The position numbers were made by a program, and so were the translations under genes. A stretch of 64,000 nucleotides of DNA from Rhodoferax ferrireducens (lineage in GTDB: Bacteria; Pseudomonadota; Gammaproteobacteria; Burkholderiales; Burkholderiaceae_C), in NCBI GenBank assembly GCA_002083775.1, contig MTEI01000004.1, positions 186,001 through 250,000 on the forward strand. The letters run 5' to 3'. Position 1 is the first letter of the stretch, and every line of letters begins with the position of its first letter. Positions 15,874-24,742 of the stretch are shown piece after piece. The notes below the pieces were generated by a model. It was not told the DNA's origin. It did no database searches and was given only the letters and a program-made list of their open reading frames with translations.

Positions 15874-17442
15874 ATGGCCAGCCGCAGCGAAACCCCGCCC
15901 GCCCACACCCTGCGCCTGATCCTGGGCGACCAGCTCAACCCGCTGCACCCCTGGTTTGCCCAAGTGGATGCGGGCGTGGTGTATGCGCTGATGGAAATCC
16001 GCCAGGAAACCGATTACGTGCTGCACCACGCACAAAAGGTCATCGCCATTTTTTCGGGCATGCGCGACCTGGCGCGGCAGTTGCTGGAGGCTGGTCACCG
16101 CGTGCACTACCTGAGCATCAACGACCCGGCCAACGAGCAAAGTCTGCCCGGCAATTTGAGTGCACTCTTCACCGTCTACCAACCCCAAGTCTTTGAGTAC
16201 CAGGATCCCGATGAGTACCGGCTGGATCAGCAGTTGCAAGCCTTTTGTGCCTCCAGCCCTTATGCAGAAAGGGTGAGTAGCTCTCAGGTCGATAGCGCTC
16301 ACTTTTACACCCAGCGCCACGAGGTGGCCGAATTGTTTAGCCAGCGCAAGCAGTGGCTGATGGAAACCTTTTACCGCCACATGCGCAAACGCCACCAGGT
16401 GCTGATCGACGGGGCTGGCAAACCCGCAGGCGGCCAATGGAACTTTGACGCCGAGAACCGCAAACCCTGGAAGGGCATCCCGCCCGAGCCGCCCGACCTG
16501 CGCCCACGCCACGACCACAGCGCGCTCTGGGCCACCATTCAGGCGGCAGGCGTGCAGAGTTTTGGCGAGCCCGCTGCCGACAACTTCCGCTGGCCACTCA
16601 ATCGCGCCGAGGCGTTGCAACAACTGGAGCACTTCGTCACCCACGCCCTGCCCCATTTTGGCGACTATGAAGATGCCATGAGCCGCAAAGCCCAGCGCCT
16701 GTTCCACTCGCTGCTCTCGTTTGCGATGAACGTGAAGATGTTGAACCCGCGTGAAGTGGTCAGCCGGGTGGAGGCCGAGTGGCGCGCTGGCCGCGTGGAA
16801 TTGGCTGCCGCCGAAGGGTTTATCCGCCAGATCATCGGCTGGCGCGAATACATCCGGGGCATATACTGGGCGCAGATGCCGGGTTATGACGAGCGCAACT
16901 TCTTTGCGCACACCACGCCGTTGCCTCAATGGTTCTGGACGGGTGACACGCGCATGAACTGCCTGGCCGCCGCCATTGGTGGCTCGCTGCAAAACGCTCA
17001 TGCGCACCACATTCAGCGGCTGATGGTGATTGGCAACTTTGCCCTGCTGGCCGGACTGGATGTGCAGGCGCTGCACCGCTGGTACCTGGGTGTGTACATC
17101 GATGCGTTTGAATGGGTGGAACTGCCCAACACGCTGGGCATGAGCCAGTTTGCCGACGGCGGCCTGCTGGCCACCAAACCGTATGTGAGCAGCGCCGCCT
17201 ACATCGACCGCATGAGCGACTACTGCAAAGGCTGCGCGTATGACAAAAAACAGCGCCTGGGTGACTCAGCTTGCCCGTTCAACGCGCTGTATTGGGACTT
17301 TTACCAGCGCAATACCGCCAGGCTGGAACGCAACCCGCGTATTGGCATGGCCTACCAGCAACTCGCCCGCATGGACGCAGCTACGCTGGAGGCATTGCAA
17401 GTGCGCGCCACCCAGATACGTGGGCAGCTGAATGCACTTTGA
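15874..17442 (+). CDS. phrB: Iron-sulfur bacterial cryptochrome/photolyase (PhrB-like, 6-4 type)
   Basis: A 522-residue cryptochrome/photolyase-related protein. The N-terminal domain starts LRLILGDQLN; the FAD domain contains QIIGWREYIRGIYW. Four cysteines at 363, 451, 454 and 467 (in NCLAA, YCKGC and SACPFN) have exactly the spacing of the 4Fe-4S ligands known for Agrobacterium PhrB. That group repairs (6-4) photoproducts and carries a lumazine antenna. A palindromic repeat encodes residues about 124-138 (SSPYAERVSSSQV). It is the last gene of the photolyase block and starts four bases after the cyclophilin-like gene. Confidence 0.93.
   Translation: MASRSETPPAHTLRLILGDQLNPLHPWFAQVDAGVVYALMEIRQETDYVLHHAQKVIAIFSGMRDLARQLLEAGHRVHYLSINDPANEQSLPGNLSALFTVYQPQVFEYQDPDEYRLDQQLQAFCASSPYAERVSSSQVDSAHFYTQRHEVAELFSQRKQWLMETFYRHMRKRHQVLIDGAGKPAGGQWNFDAENRKPWKGIPPEPPDLRPRHDHSALWATIQAAGVQSFGEPAADNFRWPLNRAEALQQLEHFVTHALPHFGDYEDAMSRKAQRLFHSLLSFAMNVKMLNPREVVSRVEAEWRAGRVELAAAEGFIRQIIGWREYIRGIYWAQMPGYDERNFFAHTTPLPQWFWTGDTRMNCLAAAIGGSLQNAHAHHIQRLMVIGNFALLAGLDVQALHRWYLGVYIDAFEWVELPNTLGMSQFADGGLLATKPYVSSAAYIDRMSDYCKGCAYDKKQRLGDSACPFNALYWDFYQRNTARLERNPRIGMAYQQLARMDAATLEALQVRATQIRGQLNAL
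16243..16285. repeat. Dispersed palindromic repeat, copy 5 (coding)
   Basis: Forward orientation, very well kept: GCCTCCAGCCCTTATGCA then GAAAGGGTGAGTAGCTCT. It lies in frame inside the iron-sulfur photolyase gene. Confidence 0.85.
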
Positions 17443-17445
17443 GAG

Positions 17446-17495
17446 CCAAATTGGCCTCTAGCCCTTTTCTGTAAAGGGCTGATAGCTACTATAAA
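17446..17495. repeat. Dispersed palindromic repeat, copy 6
   Basis: Forward orientation and close to consensus: AATTGGCCTCTAGCCC, loop, GTAAAGGGCTGATAGCTA. It starts four bases after the iron-sulfur photolyase stop and could act as a weak transcription terminator. Confidence 0.9.
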
Positions 17496-17541
17496 TAGAG
17501 TATTTTGGCGGTCTGCTGCGTTTCAAGGCGCGGCGATATCG

Positions 17542-17817
17542 CTACCGCACGCGCCGCTGCTCACGCAGCATGAACAGGTACAAGCCCTCCACCTTTTCAC
17601 GCGCCCAAGGCGTTTTGCGCAAAAACTTCAGGCTCGATGCCACGCTGGGGTCCAGCGCAAAACAGCGCACCGGAACACGCTGCGCCAACCCGTCCCAGCC
17701 ATAAAAATCTGCCAGCTGCGTCACCATGGCCTCCAGCGTCACGCCATGCAAGGGATTGCGCGGCTGCGTGGCGGGCTTGGGTGCTGGGGCGCCCGAGGGC
17801 AAAGTTGGATCAGACAT
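17542..17817 (-). CDS. VF530 family DNA-binding-like protein (DUF2132)
   Basis: A 91-residue cytoplasmic protein. After a Pro-rich N-terminus (residues 1-25) comes the VF530 domain: [30 protein letters not shown] and [25 protein letters not shown]. Members form small helical domains of unknown role. Start at the ATG at 17817 gives the usual family length; a longer frame to 17904 has no support. It is divergent from the hemerythrin-GGDEF gene. Confidence 0.85.
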   Translation of the reverse strand: MSDPTLPSGAPAPKPATQPRNPLHGVTLEAMVTQLADFYGWDGLAQRVPVRCFALDPSVASSLKFLRKTPWAREKVEGLYLFMLREQRRVR

Positions 17818-17894
17818 GCCCGCATTTTGACCCGAGTTGATGCAACAATGCCTACCTTGAGGTGCAAGAAAACACACAAAAGAAAGTCGATGCG

Positions 17895-19013
17895 ATGCAA
17901 GCATTTCGTTGGGATCCGTGCTTTTTGACGGGGCTGCCGACCGTTGATGAGCAACACCACTACCTGGTGGACATCATCAACCAATTTGGCGCTGCGTTGA
18001 TGCGCCCGGCTGGTGCCAGCACGGACGAGATTGAGGCGCTGTTTCAGGAGCTCTCAGGCTACACGCTTTATCACTTCAGGGAAGAAGAAGCGCTGATGGA
18101 ACAGCGCGGTGTGTACACCAGCCACATCGACCACCACCGCCACGAGCACGCCCAGTTTATGCAGGACGTGACCCGCATGCACGCCAGCATGGCGGGTGAT
18201 GACCGCGAGGCCGCCACTGCGCTGTTGAACTTTCTGTGCAACTGGCTGGCTTTTCACATTTTGGGCACCGACCGCCTCATGACCTGGCTGATGCAAGCCG
18301 CCCAAGCCGGCACACCGGTACAGGACGCCTTGGAGGCGTTCAACAAAACCCGCGACCCGGCCACCGCCACGCTGCTGCAAGCCATGCACCAGCTGGTGCA
18401 TCAGTTGTCAGACCGCAGCCGAGCCCTGTTTGAGCTGAACCAGACGCTGGAAGCCCGTGTGGCGGAGCGCACGCAAGCCCTGTCAGCGCTAAACCAGCGG
18501 CTGGAAACCATCGCCATGACCGACGTGCTGACCAACCTGCCCAACCGCCGCCAGGCCATGCAGGTGCTGGAGCGCGAATGGCAAGCCGCCACCCACAGCG
18601 GCGCGCCACTGGCCTGCATGATGATCGACGCCGATGGCTTCAAGAAAATCAACGACAGCTTTGGTCACGATGCTGGCGACACCGTGCTGCGTGAGTTGGC
18701 CCGCTGCCTGCAACATGCGGTGCGCAACGACGACATGGTGTGCCGCCTGGGTGGCGACGAGTTTCTGATCATCTGCGCCAACACCCCGCTGCAAGGCGCA
18801 CTCAAAACCGCCGAAAAGGTGCGCAGCGAGGTTGCAGCGCTGCGCGTGCCCGCCGGTGACGGGCTCTGGATGGGCAGTATCAGCGTTGGAGTCGCGGTGC
18901 GCCAGCCCGACATGCCCAGCTTTGAAGCCCTGCTGAAAGCTGCTGACAAAGGCGTCTACACCGCCAAGGCCCGCGGCAGAAACTGCGTGGCAAGTGGGCA
19001 TTCAGGGGACTGA
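17895..19013 (+). CDS. Bacteriohemerythrin-GGDEF diguanylate cyclase
   Basis: A 372-residue soluble protein joining an oxygen- or redox-sensing di-iron hemerythrin domain (about 5-135) to a GGDEF domain (about 205-365). Iron ligands visible are His21/22, H60xxxE64, the HIDHHRHEH cluster near 77-85 and H121xxxxD126. A coiled coil (175-205) links the domains. The active site GGDEF is intact (286-290), and the inhibitory RxxD site (277-280) is present five residues upstream, so it should make c-di-GMP with feedback control. A GTG start at 17862 is possible. No signal peptide is present. Confidence 0.92.
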   Translation: MQAFRWDPCFLTGLPTVDEQHHYLVDIINQFGAALMRPAGASTDEIEALFQELSGYTLYHFREEEALMEQRGVYTSHIDHHRHEHAQFMQDVTRMHASMAGDDREAATALLNFLCNWLAFHILGTDRLMTWLMQAAQAGTPVQDALEAFNKTRDPATATLLQAMHQLVHQLSDRSRALFELNQTLEARVAERTQALSALNQRLETIAMTDVLTNLPNRRQAMQVLEREWQAATHSGAPLACMMIDADGFKKINDSFGHDAGDTVLRELARCLQHAVRNDDMVCRLGGDEFLIICANTPLQGALKTAEKVRSEVAALRVPAGDGLWMGSISVGVAVRQPDMPSFEALLKAADKGVYTAKARGRNCVASGHSGD

Positions 19014-19123
19014 ACTGGCAGTAAACTTGTATTGCAAGCACTCGTACCACAGAAGTCCACCGTATTAACTGGCATCGCCGCTGACCTGGCAAACCCGCTT
19101 TTTCACGTTACATAGGAAATATC

Positions 19124-19300
19124 ATGGGAAATAACAACACCAGCGTTTCTCGCTTTTTCGTGGCAGTCATTGCCCTTGTCCTGGTTGCCGCTTATGTGGC
19201 CACACAAAAACTGCCATTGATCTGGCATTTATTGGATTTGATGGCGTTTTTTGCTGTGTTGCTTGTGAATGTTCCGGCGTCCAAACGCCAGTCCAACTGA
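19124..19300 (+). CDS. Small two-helix membrane protein
   Basis: A 58-residue open frame with an AGGAAA ribosome site before its ATG. It reads MGNNNTSVSR, then a hydrophobic helix (FFVAVIALVLVAAYVAT), a short QKLPLIWH turn, a second hydrophobic helix (LLDLMAFFAVLLVNVP) and a basic tail (ASKRQSN). This is a typical small inner-membrane protein. No family was recognised. It lies between the hemerythrin-GGDEF gene and the chemoreceptor gene, whose stop faces it eight bases away. Confidence 0.55.
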   Translation: MGNNNTSVSRFFVAVIALVLVAAYVATQKLPLIWHLLDLMAFFAVLLVNVPASKRQSN

Positions 19301-19308
19301 TCATTTTG

Positions 19309-20865
19309 TCAAACTGGAGCGGCAATCTGCGCCAGTTTGAAAATGTCGACCATTTGCGACAGTCGCTCGGCCTGGGCTTTCAGGTTTTCTGAGGCGGCGG
19401 CACTTTGCTCAACCAGCGCGGCGTTTTGCTGCGTCATCTGGTCAAGCGCCCGAATGGCGTCGCTGATGTCCTGAATTTCACGGTTTTGCTCGGTTGAGGC
19501 GGTGGTAATGCCTGCGATCACCTCGGTGACGCGCTGCACGCTGCTCACAATGTCATGCATGGCATCCCCTGCCCGGTCAACCAGCGTGGTGCCGGCAGCC
19601 ACTTTGCCCACGCTGGCTTCGATCAGTGCCTTGATTTCACGCGCCGCCTGCGCGCTGCGCTGGGCCAGGTGCCGCACCTCGGTGGCCACCACGGCAAAAC
19701 CGCGGCCCTGTTCACCGGCGCGGGCCGCTTCCACCGCCGCATTGAGCGCCAGAATATTGGTCTGAAAGGCAATGCCATCGATCACGCCAATGATGTCGCT
19801 GATCTGTTTGGAGCTGTGGTGAATGTCCTGCATGGTGCTGACCACCTCGGACACCACCAGGCCGCCGCGCTGTGCCATGCCCGAGGCGTCCACTGCCAGC
19901 TGATTGGCGCGGCTGGCGGCCTCAGTGCTTTGTTTCACCGCTTCGGTCAGCACGTCCACACTTTGCGAGGTCTTGAGCAGGTTGGCGGCGGCATCTTCGG
20001 TGCGATTCGACAAATCCAGGGTGCCGCTGGCGATTTCGGCGCTGGCCAGGTGGATGGCGCTGGCCGACTCATGCACCAGTGACATGTGCGACGAGAGCTC
20101 CTGGGCCATGCGGGTCATGGCCAGCATCAGTTGACCCAGTTCATCTTGGGTGGCGGGCAGGTGCTGATCGGTCAGGTCGCTGGCCGCAATGCGCTCTGCC
20201 GCCACCACGGCAGCAAGCAGCGAGGGCACAATGCTGTGAATGGTCAGGTAGGCCATGATGGCCCCAACTGCCACCGCCAGCCCCCCCAGGCCCCAGAGCG
20301 TGACCAAGGCGTTGCGATAGGTGACAGATGCCGACTGCGCAGAATTTGCAGAGTCTGACTGGATGGTGTCGATCTGCTTGTCCAGCGCAGCCACCAGGGT
20401 CAGCTGAGCCGGGCGGAACTGGCTGCGCACGGCCTCACCGGCAGCGGCGTTGTCCTGGTTCAGGGAATGCTCAATAACGGCATCCAGTGCGGTTTTCAAG
20501 GCAATTTCCAGCGGCTCAAGACGCTGCAGCGCCTGCTGGGTCTGCGGATCCGGAAAACCACTTTGCAGGTCACTGCGGATTTTGGCGTATTGCTTGGCCA
20601 CGTCTTTCATGCGCTTGAGCTCAGACTTTTTGAAAGAGATGTCGTCTTGCATCACCACATCACGGATGGCCAGTGACTGGTCGCGCACCAAATCGCGCAG
20701 ACCAATGGCCAAACGCAACTTGCGCGCGTCGATTTCAACAATTTGTTGCAGATTGTTGTCCACCACACCCATGCGATTCACTGCCAGAAACGTGAGCGCC
20801 AGCAACAGCAACAGCACCACGCTGAACCCCGCTATCAGACGCGTGCCGATTTTGAGCGCACCCAT
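19309..20865 (-). CDS. Methyl-accepting chemotaxis protein with 4-helix-bundle sensor
   Basis: A 518-residue membrane chemoreceptor. Membrane helix 1 is about 10-30; a four-helix-bundle periplasmic domain (residues 31-185) contains [25 protein letters not shown]; helix 2 is about 190-210, followed by HAMP. The conserved signalling tip is [25 protein letters not shown]. There is no C-terminal CheR-tethering pentapeptide. It starts eight bases after the secreted sensor gene's stop, so the two are cotranscribed and may work as a receptor pair. The adjacent urea uptake genes suggest a nitrogen ligand, an inference. Confidence 0.92.
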   Translation of the reverse strand: MGALKIGTRLIAGFSVVLLLLLALTFLAVNRMGVVDNNLQQIVEIDARKLRLAIGLRDLVRDQSLAIRDVVMQDDISFKKSELKRMKDVAKQYAKIRSDLQSGFPDPQTQQALQRLEPLEIALKTALDAVIEHSLNQDNAAAGEAVRSQFRPAQLTLVAALDKQIDTIQSDSANSAQSASVTYRNALVTLWGLGGLAVAVGAIMAYLTIHSIVPSLLAAVVAAERIAASDLTDQHLPATQDELGQLMLAMTRMAQELSSHMSLVHESASAIHLASAEIASGTLDLSNRTEDAAANLLKTSQSVDVLTEAVKQSTEAASRANQLAVDASGMAQRGGLVVSEVVSTMQDIHHSSKQISDIIGVIDGIAFQTNILALNAAVEAARAGEQGRGFAVVATEVRHLAQRSAQAAREIKALIEASVGKVAAGTTLVDRAGDAMHDIVSSVQRVTEVIAGITTASTEQNREIQDISDAIRALDQMTQQNAALVEQSAAASENLKAQAERLSQMVDIFKLAQIAAPV

Positions 20866-20873
20866 GGGCGTGC

Positions 20874-21443
20874 CTAGTCTGCGGTCACGCTGCCATGCAG
20901 GATGCCAATGGCTTGTCCGCCGTCCAGCACGGGCACAGACACTTGCACACTCTTGATCTGGGTGGTGGGATCGGGTTTGATGTCGTTGTCGGTCCAAACC
21001 TGGCCTTTCAGGGCATTGATCGCGCTGCCCCGGCTGCCACTGTTGAACAGCAGGGTTTTGCTGCTGCCAGCGATCAGATTGGCTTTTTGGTCACGCAAAA
21101 ACAGCTTGTTGAGGTTTTTGTCGGCCTCCCACTTCTGGATAAGCTGGCCAGCGGGGCTGTTTAACGTGGCCAGCACAATGGGGTCTTTGTCGTCCAGGTC
21201 GTTCCATTTGGCATTGTTCATGCCTGGCAATAGGCCACCCTTGGCATTGGCTTCCTTGGTGGCAGCCAAAATGGTCGGATTGGCAGCCCATTCCACCAAT
21301 TGTTTCTGGTACTTGGCCACCTTGGCCTGCATGGCGGCTGGCAAGTCGGCGGCTTGCGCCAGGCTATTGCCCAAAACCAGGCACAAACCCAGCGCGGTAG
21401 CACTTGCCCATTGACTGAAACGGGGGGATTTGGTGTTGATCAT
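20874..21443 (-). CDS. Secreted Cache/PDC-type sensor protein
   Basis: A 189-residue protein with a signal peptide (residues 1-32, ending AQAADLP) and no membrane helix after it. The mature part resembles a single Cache/PDC sensor domain: [37 protein letters not shown] and [21 protein letters not shown], the last being the usual Cache end strand. A GGAG site precedes the ATG at 21443. It sits eight bases before the chemoreceptor gene and is transcribed away from urtA. Free-standing Cache proteins next to chemoreceptors are plausible ligand-presenting partners; no direct evidence here. Confidence 0.75.
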   Translation of the reverse strand: MINTKSPRFSQWASATALGLCLVLGNSLAQAADLPAAMQAKVAKYQKQLVEWAANPTILAATKEANAKGGLLPGMNNAKWNDLDDKDPIVLATLNSPAGQLIQKWEADKNLNKLFLRDQKANLIAGSSKTLLFNSGSRGSAINALKGQVWTDNDIKPDPTTQIKSVQVSVPVLDGGQAIGILHGSVTAD

Positions 21444-21716
21444 GATGATTCTCCGTTGGTTGAGAGTGACCGTTCTGGATACCGGGGTCAGGCATAGCGC
21501 GTCAAACACATAGTGACACACGCTGACGCGCTGAAATTTTAGGGCACCTTGTCAGGCTGTTTGAAACAATCCAACGCTGCGCTGCCATACGCCACTAGGC
21601 GTATTTCCGAAAGTTGCGTGCGTCCCTAAAGTCACGCCATCGCTGATCCAAAACCTGCAGAAAACAGCAGGCCACCACCAGCGACACCGGTCTTATCAAC
21701 TTTTGGAGTAGCCCAC
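21444..21716. other. Divergent control region between sensor gene and urtA
   Basis: 273 bases separating the minus-strand sensor gene from urtA. It holds the ATACGCC/GGCGTAT inverted repeat annotated separately and a GGAG ribosome site for urtA. No clear sigma-54 element was found. Confidence 0.5.
21587..21604. promoter_or_regulatory. Inverted repeat upstream of urtA
   Basis: ATACGCCACTAGGCGTAT: seven-base perfect arms with a four-base centre, 112 bases before the urtA start. The size and symmetry suit a response-regulator or LuxR-family dimer. The binder is unknown. Confidence 0.5.
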
Positions 21717-22991
21717 ATGTCACTTTCAAACTCACGTCGCTTTACCCTCAAGGCACTGTCGGTCGCCGCTGCGCTGTCGACCCTGTCTGCCCTGCCCGCA
21801 CGCGCTGCCGACACCATCAAGGTCGGTGTGCTGCACAGCCTGTCCGGCACCATGGCCATCTCGGAAACCGTGTTGAAAGACACCGTGCTGATGGCCATTG
21901 ACGAGATCAATGCCAAGGGTGGCGTGCTCGGCAAGAAGCTGGAGCCTGTGGTGGTGGACATTGCTTCTGACTGGCCATTGGCTGCAGAAAAGGCCAAACA
22001 GCTCGTCAGCCAAGACAAGGTGGCCGTGACCTTTGGTTGCTGGACGTCGTCTTGCCGCAAATCCGTGTTGCCGATTTATGAAGAGGTCAACGCCCTGCTG
22101 TATTACCCCGTGCAGTACGAAGGCGAAGAACTGTCAAAGAACGTGTTCTACACCGGTGCTGCGCCCAACCAACAGGCCATTCCGGCGGTCGACTACCTGA
22201 TGAGCAAAGACGGCGGCGGGGCCAAGCGCTGGGTGTTGTTGGGAACGGACTACGTTTACCCCCGCACCACCAACAAGATTCTGCGCGCCTACCTCAAGAG
22301 CAAGGGTGTGGCTGACAAGGACATCGACGAAAAGTACACCCCGTTTGGTCACTCGGATTACCAGACCATCGTGGCTGACATCAAAAAGTTCAGCGCTGGT
22401 GGCAAGACCGCTGTGGTGTCCACCATCAACGGTGACTCCAATGTGCCGTTCTACAAAGAGCTTGGCAATGCCGGCTTGAAGGCCAAGGACGTGCCCGTTG
22501 TCGCTTTCTCCGTGGGTGAAGAAGAACTGCGCGGTGTGGATGCCAAGCCGCTGGTAGGCCATCTGGCCGCCTGGAACTACTTCATGAGTATCAAGAACCC
22601 GACCAACACCGAGTTCATCAAAAAGTGGACAACTTATGCCAAGGCCAAGAATGTTGCCGGCCACAAAGACAAACCTTTGACCAACGACCCGATGGAAGCC
22701 ACCTACATCGGTATCAACATGTGGAAGCAAGCGGTTGAAAAAGCCAAGTCCACCGACACCGACAAGGTGATTGCCGCGATGGCCGGCCAGACCTTCAAGG
22801 CACCTAGCGGCATCATGAGCAAGATGGATGAGAAGAACCACCACCTGCACAAGAGCGTGTTCATCGGCGAGATCAAGGCAGACGGCCAGTTCAATGTGGT
22901 CTGGAAGACACCTGGCCCCGTCAAGGCCAAACCCTGGTCGCCTTACGTTGAAGGCAATGCCGGTAAGCCCGACGAACCAGCGAAGAAGTAA
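21717..22991 (+). CDS. urtA: Urea ABC transporter substrate-binding protein UrtA
   Basis: A 424-residue periplasmic receptor of the leucine/amide-binding fold. Signal peptide residues 1-30 (SRRFTLKALSVAAALSTL, cleavage after ARAA). Family marks include TIKVGVLHSLSGTMAISE, TFGCWTSSCRKSVLP, YYPVQYEGEE and YTGAAPNQQAIPAVDY, all characteristic of UrtA/FmdD/AmiC proteins. With UrtBC and UrtDE it forms a high-affinity urea importer. The RR at the start of the signal makes Tat export possible. GGAG precedes the ATG. The operon continues with urtB after 177 bases. Confidence 0.95.
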   Translation: MSLSNSRRFTLKALSVAAALSTLSALPARAADTIKVGVLHSLSGTMAISETVLKDTVLMAIDEINAKGGVLGKKLEPVVVDIASDWPLAAEKAKQLVSQDKVAVTFGCWTSSCRKSVLPIYEEVNALLYYPVQYEGEELSKNVFYTGAAPNQQAIPAVDYLMSKDGGGAKRWVLLGTDYVYPRTTNKILRAYLKSKGVADKDIDEKYTPFGHSDYQTIVADIKKFSAGGKTAVVSTINGDSNVPFYKELGNAGLKAKDVPVVAFSVGEEELRGVDAKPLVGHLAAWNYFMSIKNPTNTEFIKKWTTYAKAKNVAGHKDKPLTNDPMEATYIGINMWKQAVEKAKSTDTDKVIAAMAGQTFKAPSGIMSKMDEKNHHLHKSVFIGEIKADGQFNVVWKTPGPVKAKPWSPYVEGNAGKPDEPAKK

Positions 22992-23168
22992 GAAGCTACT
23001 GCGCGGGCCAATCTGAGGCTTGTAGTGCTCGCCGTACGAGAGTACGGCTGCGCGCTTCAAGCCCCACCTTGACCCGCTCGTGACGCTTCTTCCTTTCTTC
23101 GCAAACCCTTTCTCAAAGAAATTGCAGCGTGGGCACTGGCCACCGTGCCCACCCTACAGGTTCTGACT

Positions 23169-24740
23169 ATGCTCAAAAAACTTCTTTTATCTGCTTTACT
23201 TTTTATAGCTGTAAGCGCTTATGCCATAACGGCTGAAGAGGTAAAAGGCATCACAGTGGGTGAGACCGATAGCCGCGTCGAAGCGCTGGGCAAAGCCATG
23301 CTTACCGCAGACGACAAAACGGCTGCCTTCCTGCAAGCGCTGTCTGACGACGCGGTCAAGGTCGCGGGCGACAAAGTGCTGGTACTCAAGGGGGACAAAG
23401 CCTTTGATGCCGTCACCGATGTGGAAACCCCGCTGCCCGACGATGCCGAGGACGTGATCAACAACAACCGCATGCGCGGAGAGATTGACTCGGCACTCGC
23501 AGCGCTAAAGCTGTTTTCGCCAGACGACAAAGTGCGTGCCGCAGCAGTGAAACAACTCCAGAGCGACGCAGATGAAACCAAGCTGCCGCTGATCGAAAAA
23601 GCCCTGGCTACCGAGCAAAACACCGCCATCAAGGACCAACTTGGCATGGTGCGCGCCGCCGCCCTGCTGGGCAGTGAAGACAAAACCAAACGCCTCGAAG
23701 CCGCCAAATTGCTCGCCACCAGCGGCCAGGCCAACACCAAAACCATGCTGCTGGCCCGGCTGGAGGCCGAGACCGAGCCAGATGTCAAGGCCGCCCTGAG
23801 TGCCGCGCTGCGCCAGGTCGAATCTGCTCTGGCCTGGGGCGACAAGCTGGGCGCCATGTTCAGCGGTATCAGTCTGGGATCGATCCTGTTGCTGGTGGCG
23901 TTGGGCCTGGCCATCACCTACGGGCTGATGGGTGTGATCAACATGGCGCACGGCGAACTGATGATGATTGGCGCCTACGCGACTTATGTGGTGCAGGGCT
24001 TGTTCAGAACCTACCTGCCCGACGCATTTGACTGGTATTTGCTGGCGGCTGTGCCGGTAGCGTTTCTCGCTTCGGCTTTGATGGGTGCGATTCTGGAGCG
24101 CAGCGTGATCCGTTTTTTGTATGGCCGCCCGTTGGAAACCTTGCTGGCTACCTGGGGTATCAGCCTGATGCTGATGCAACTGGTGCGTACGATTTTTGGT
24201 GCGCAAAACGTCGGGGTGGAAAACCCGGCGTGGATGAGTGGTGGTGTGCAAGTGCTGGGTAACCTGTCGCTTCCCTACAACCGGCTGGTGATCATCGGTT
24301 TTGCGTTTTTTGTTCTGGGCAGTGTGGCCTGGCTGATTGGCCGGACACGACTCGGCCTGTTTGTGCGCGGTGTCACGCAAAACCGCCCGATTGCGTCGTG
24401 CATGGGTGTGAACACCGCGCGCATTGACACCTACGCCTTCGCTTTGGGATCGGGCATTGCCGGGCTGGCGGGATGCGCCTTGAGCCAGGTCGGCAATGTG
24501 GGGCCGGACCTGGGCCAGAGCTACATCGTGGACTCGTTCATGGTGGTGGTGCTGGGCGGTGTCGGACAACTGGCGGGCACGGTGTATGCCGCGCTGGGTC
24601 TGGGCATTCTGAACAAATTTCTGGAGGGCTGGGTGGGCGCAGTGCTTGCCAAGATTGCACTGCTGGTGTTCATCATCATTTTTATTCAAAAGCGCCCACA
24701 GGGCATCTTCGCGATGAAAGGCCGCTCGGCGGAAGCTTGA
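23169..24740 (+). CDS. urtB: Urea ABC transporter permease UrtB
   Basis: A 523-residue permease with the usual UrtB plan: signal peptide, an extra periplasmic domain of about 200 residues with HEAT-like helical repeats, then eight or so membrane helices from about residue 232 (MFSGISLGSILLLVALGLAITYGLMG). The signal peptide (LLFIAVSAYAITAEE) is encoded by a copy of the dispersed palindromic repeat, which seems to have been adopted as export signal. The in-frame ATG at 23169 is preferred over one 24 bases upstream. It pairs with UrtC, whose start follows two bases after the stop. Confidence 0.95.
   Translation: MLKKLLLSALLFIAVSAYAITAEEVKGITVGETDSRVEALGKAMLTADDKTAAFLQALSDDAVKVAGDKVLVLKGDKAFDAVTDVETPLPDDAEDVINNNRMRGEIDSALAALKLFSPDDKVRAAAVKQLQSDADETKLPLIEKALATEQNTAIKDQLGMVRAAALLGSEDKTKRLEAAKLLATSGQANTKTMLLARLEAETEPDVKAALSAALRQVESALAWGDKLGAMFSGISLGSILLLVALGLAITYGLMGVINMAHGELMMIGAYATYVVQGLFRTYLPDAFDWYLLAAVPVAFLASALMGAILERSVIRFLYGRPLETLLATWGISLMLMQLVRTIFGAQNVGVENPAWMSGGVQVLGNLSLPYNRLVIIGFAFFVLGSVAWLIGRTRLGLFVRGVTQNRPIASCMGVNTARIDTYAFALGSGIAGLAGCALSQVGNVGPDLGQSYIVDSFMVVVLGGVGQLAGTVYAALGLGILNKFLEGWVGAVLAKIALLVFIIIFIQKRPQGIFAMKGRSAEA
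23199..23241. repeat. Dispersed palindromic repeat, copy 7 (coding, urtB signal peptide)
   Basis: Reverse orientation: TTTTATAGCTGTAAGCGC, loop, ATAACGGCTGAAGAGG. It closely matches copy 1 and forms codons 11-25 of urtB. Confidence 0.8.
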
Positions 24741-24742
24741 TC

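Noticed and set aside
17446-17495. Palindrome after the photolyase gene as a dedicated terminator
   Set aside because: The same sequence occurs in many places including inside genes, so it is a dispersed repeat; termination would be incidental.
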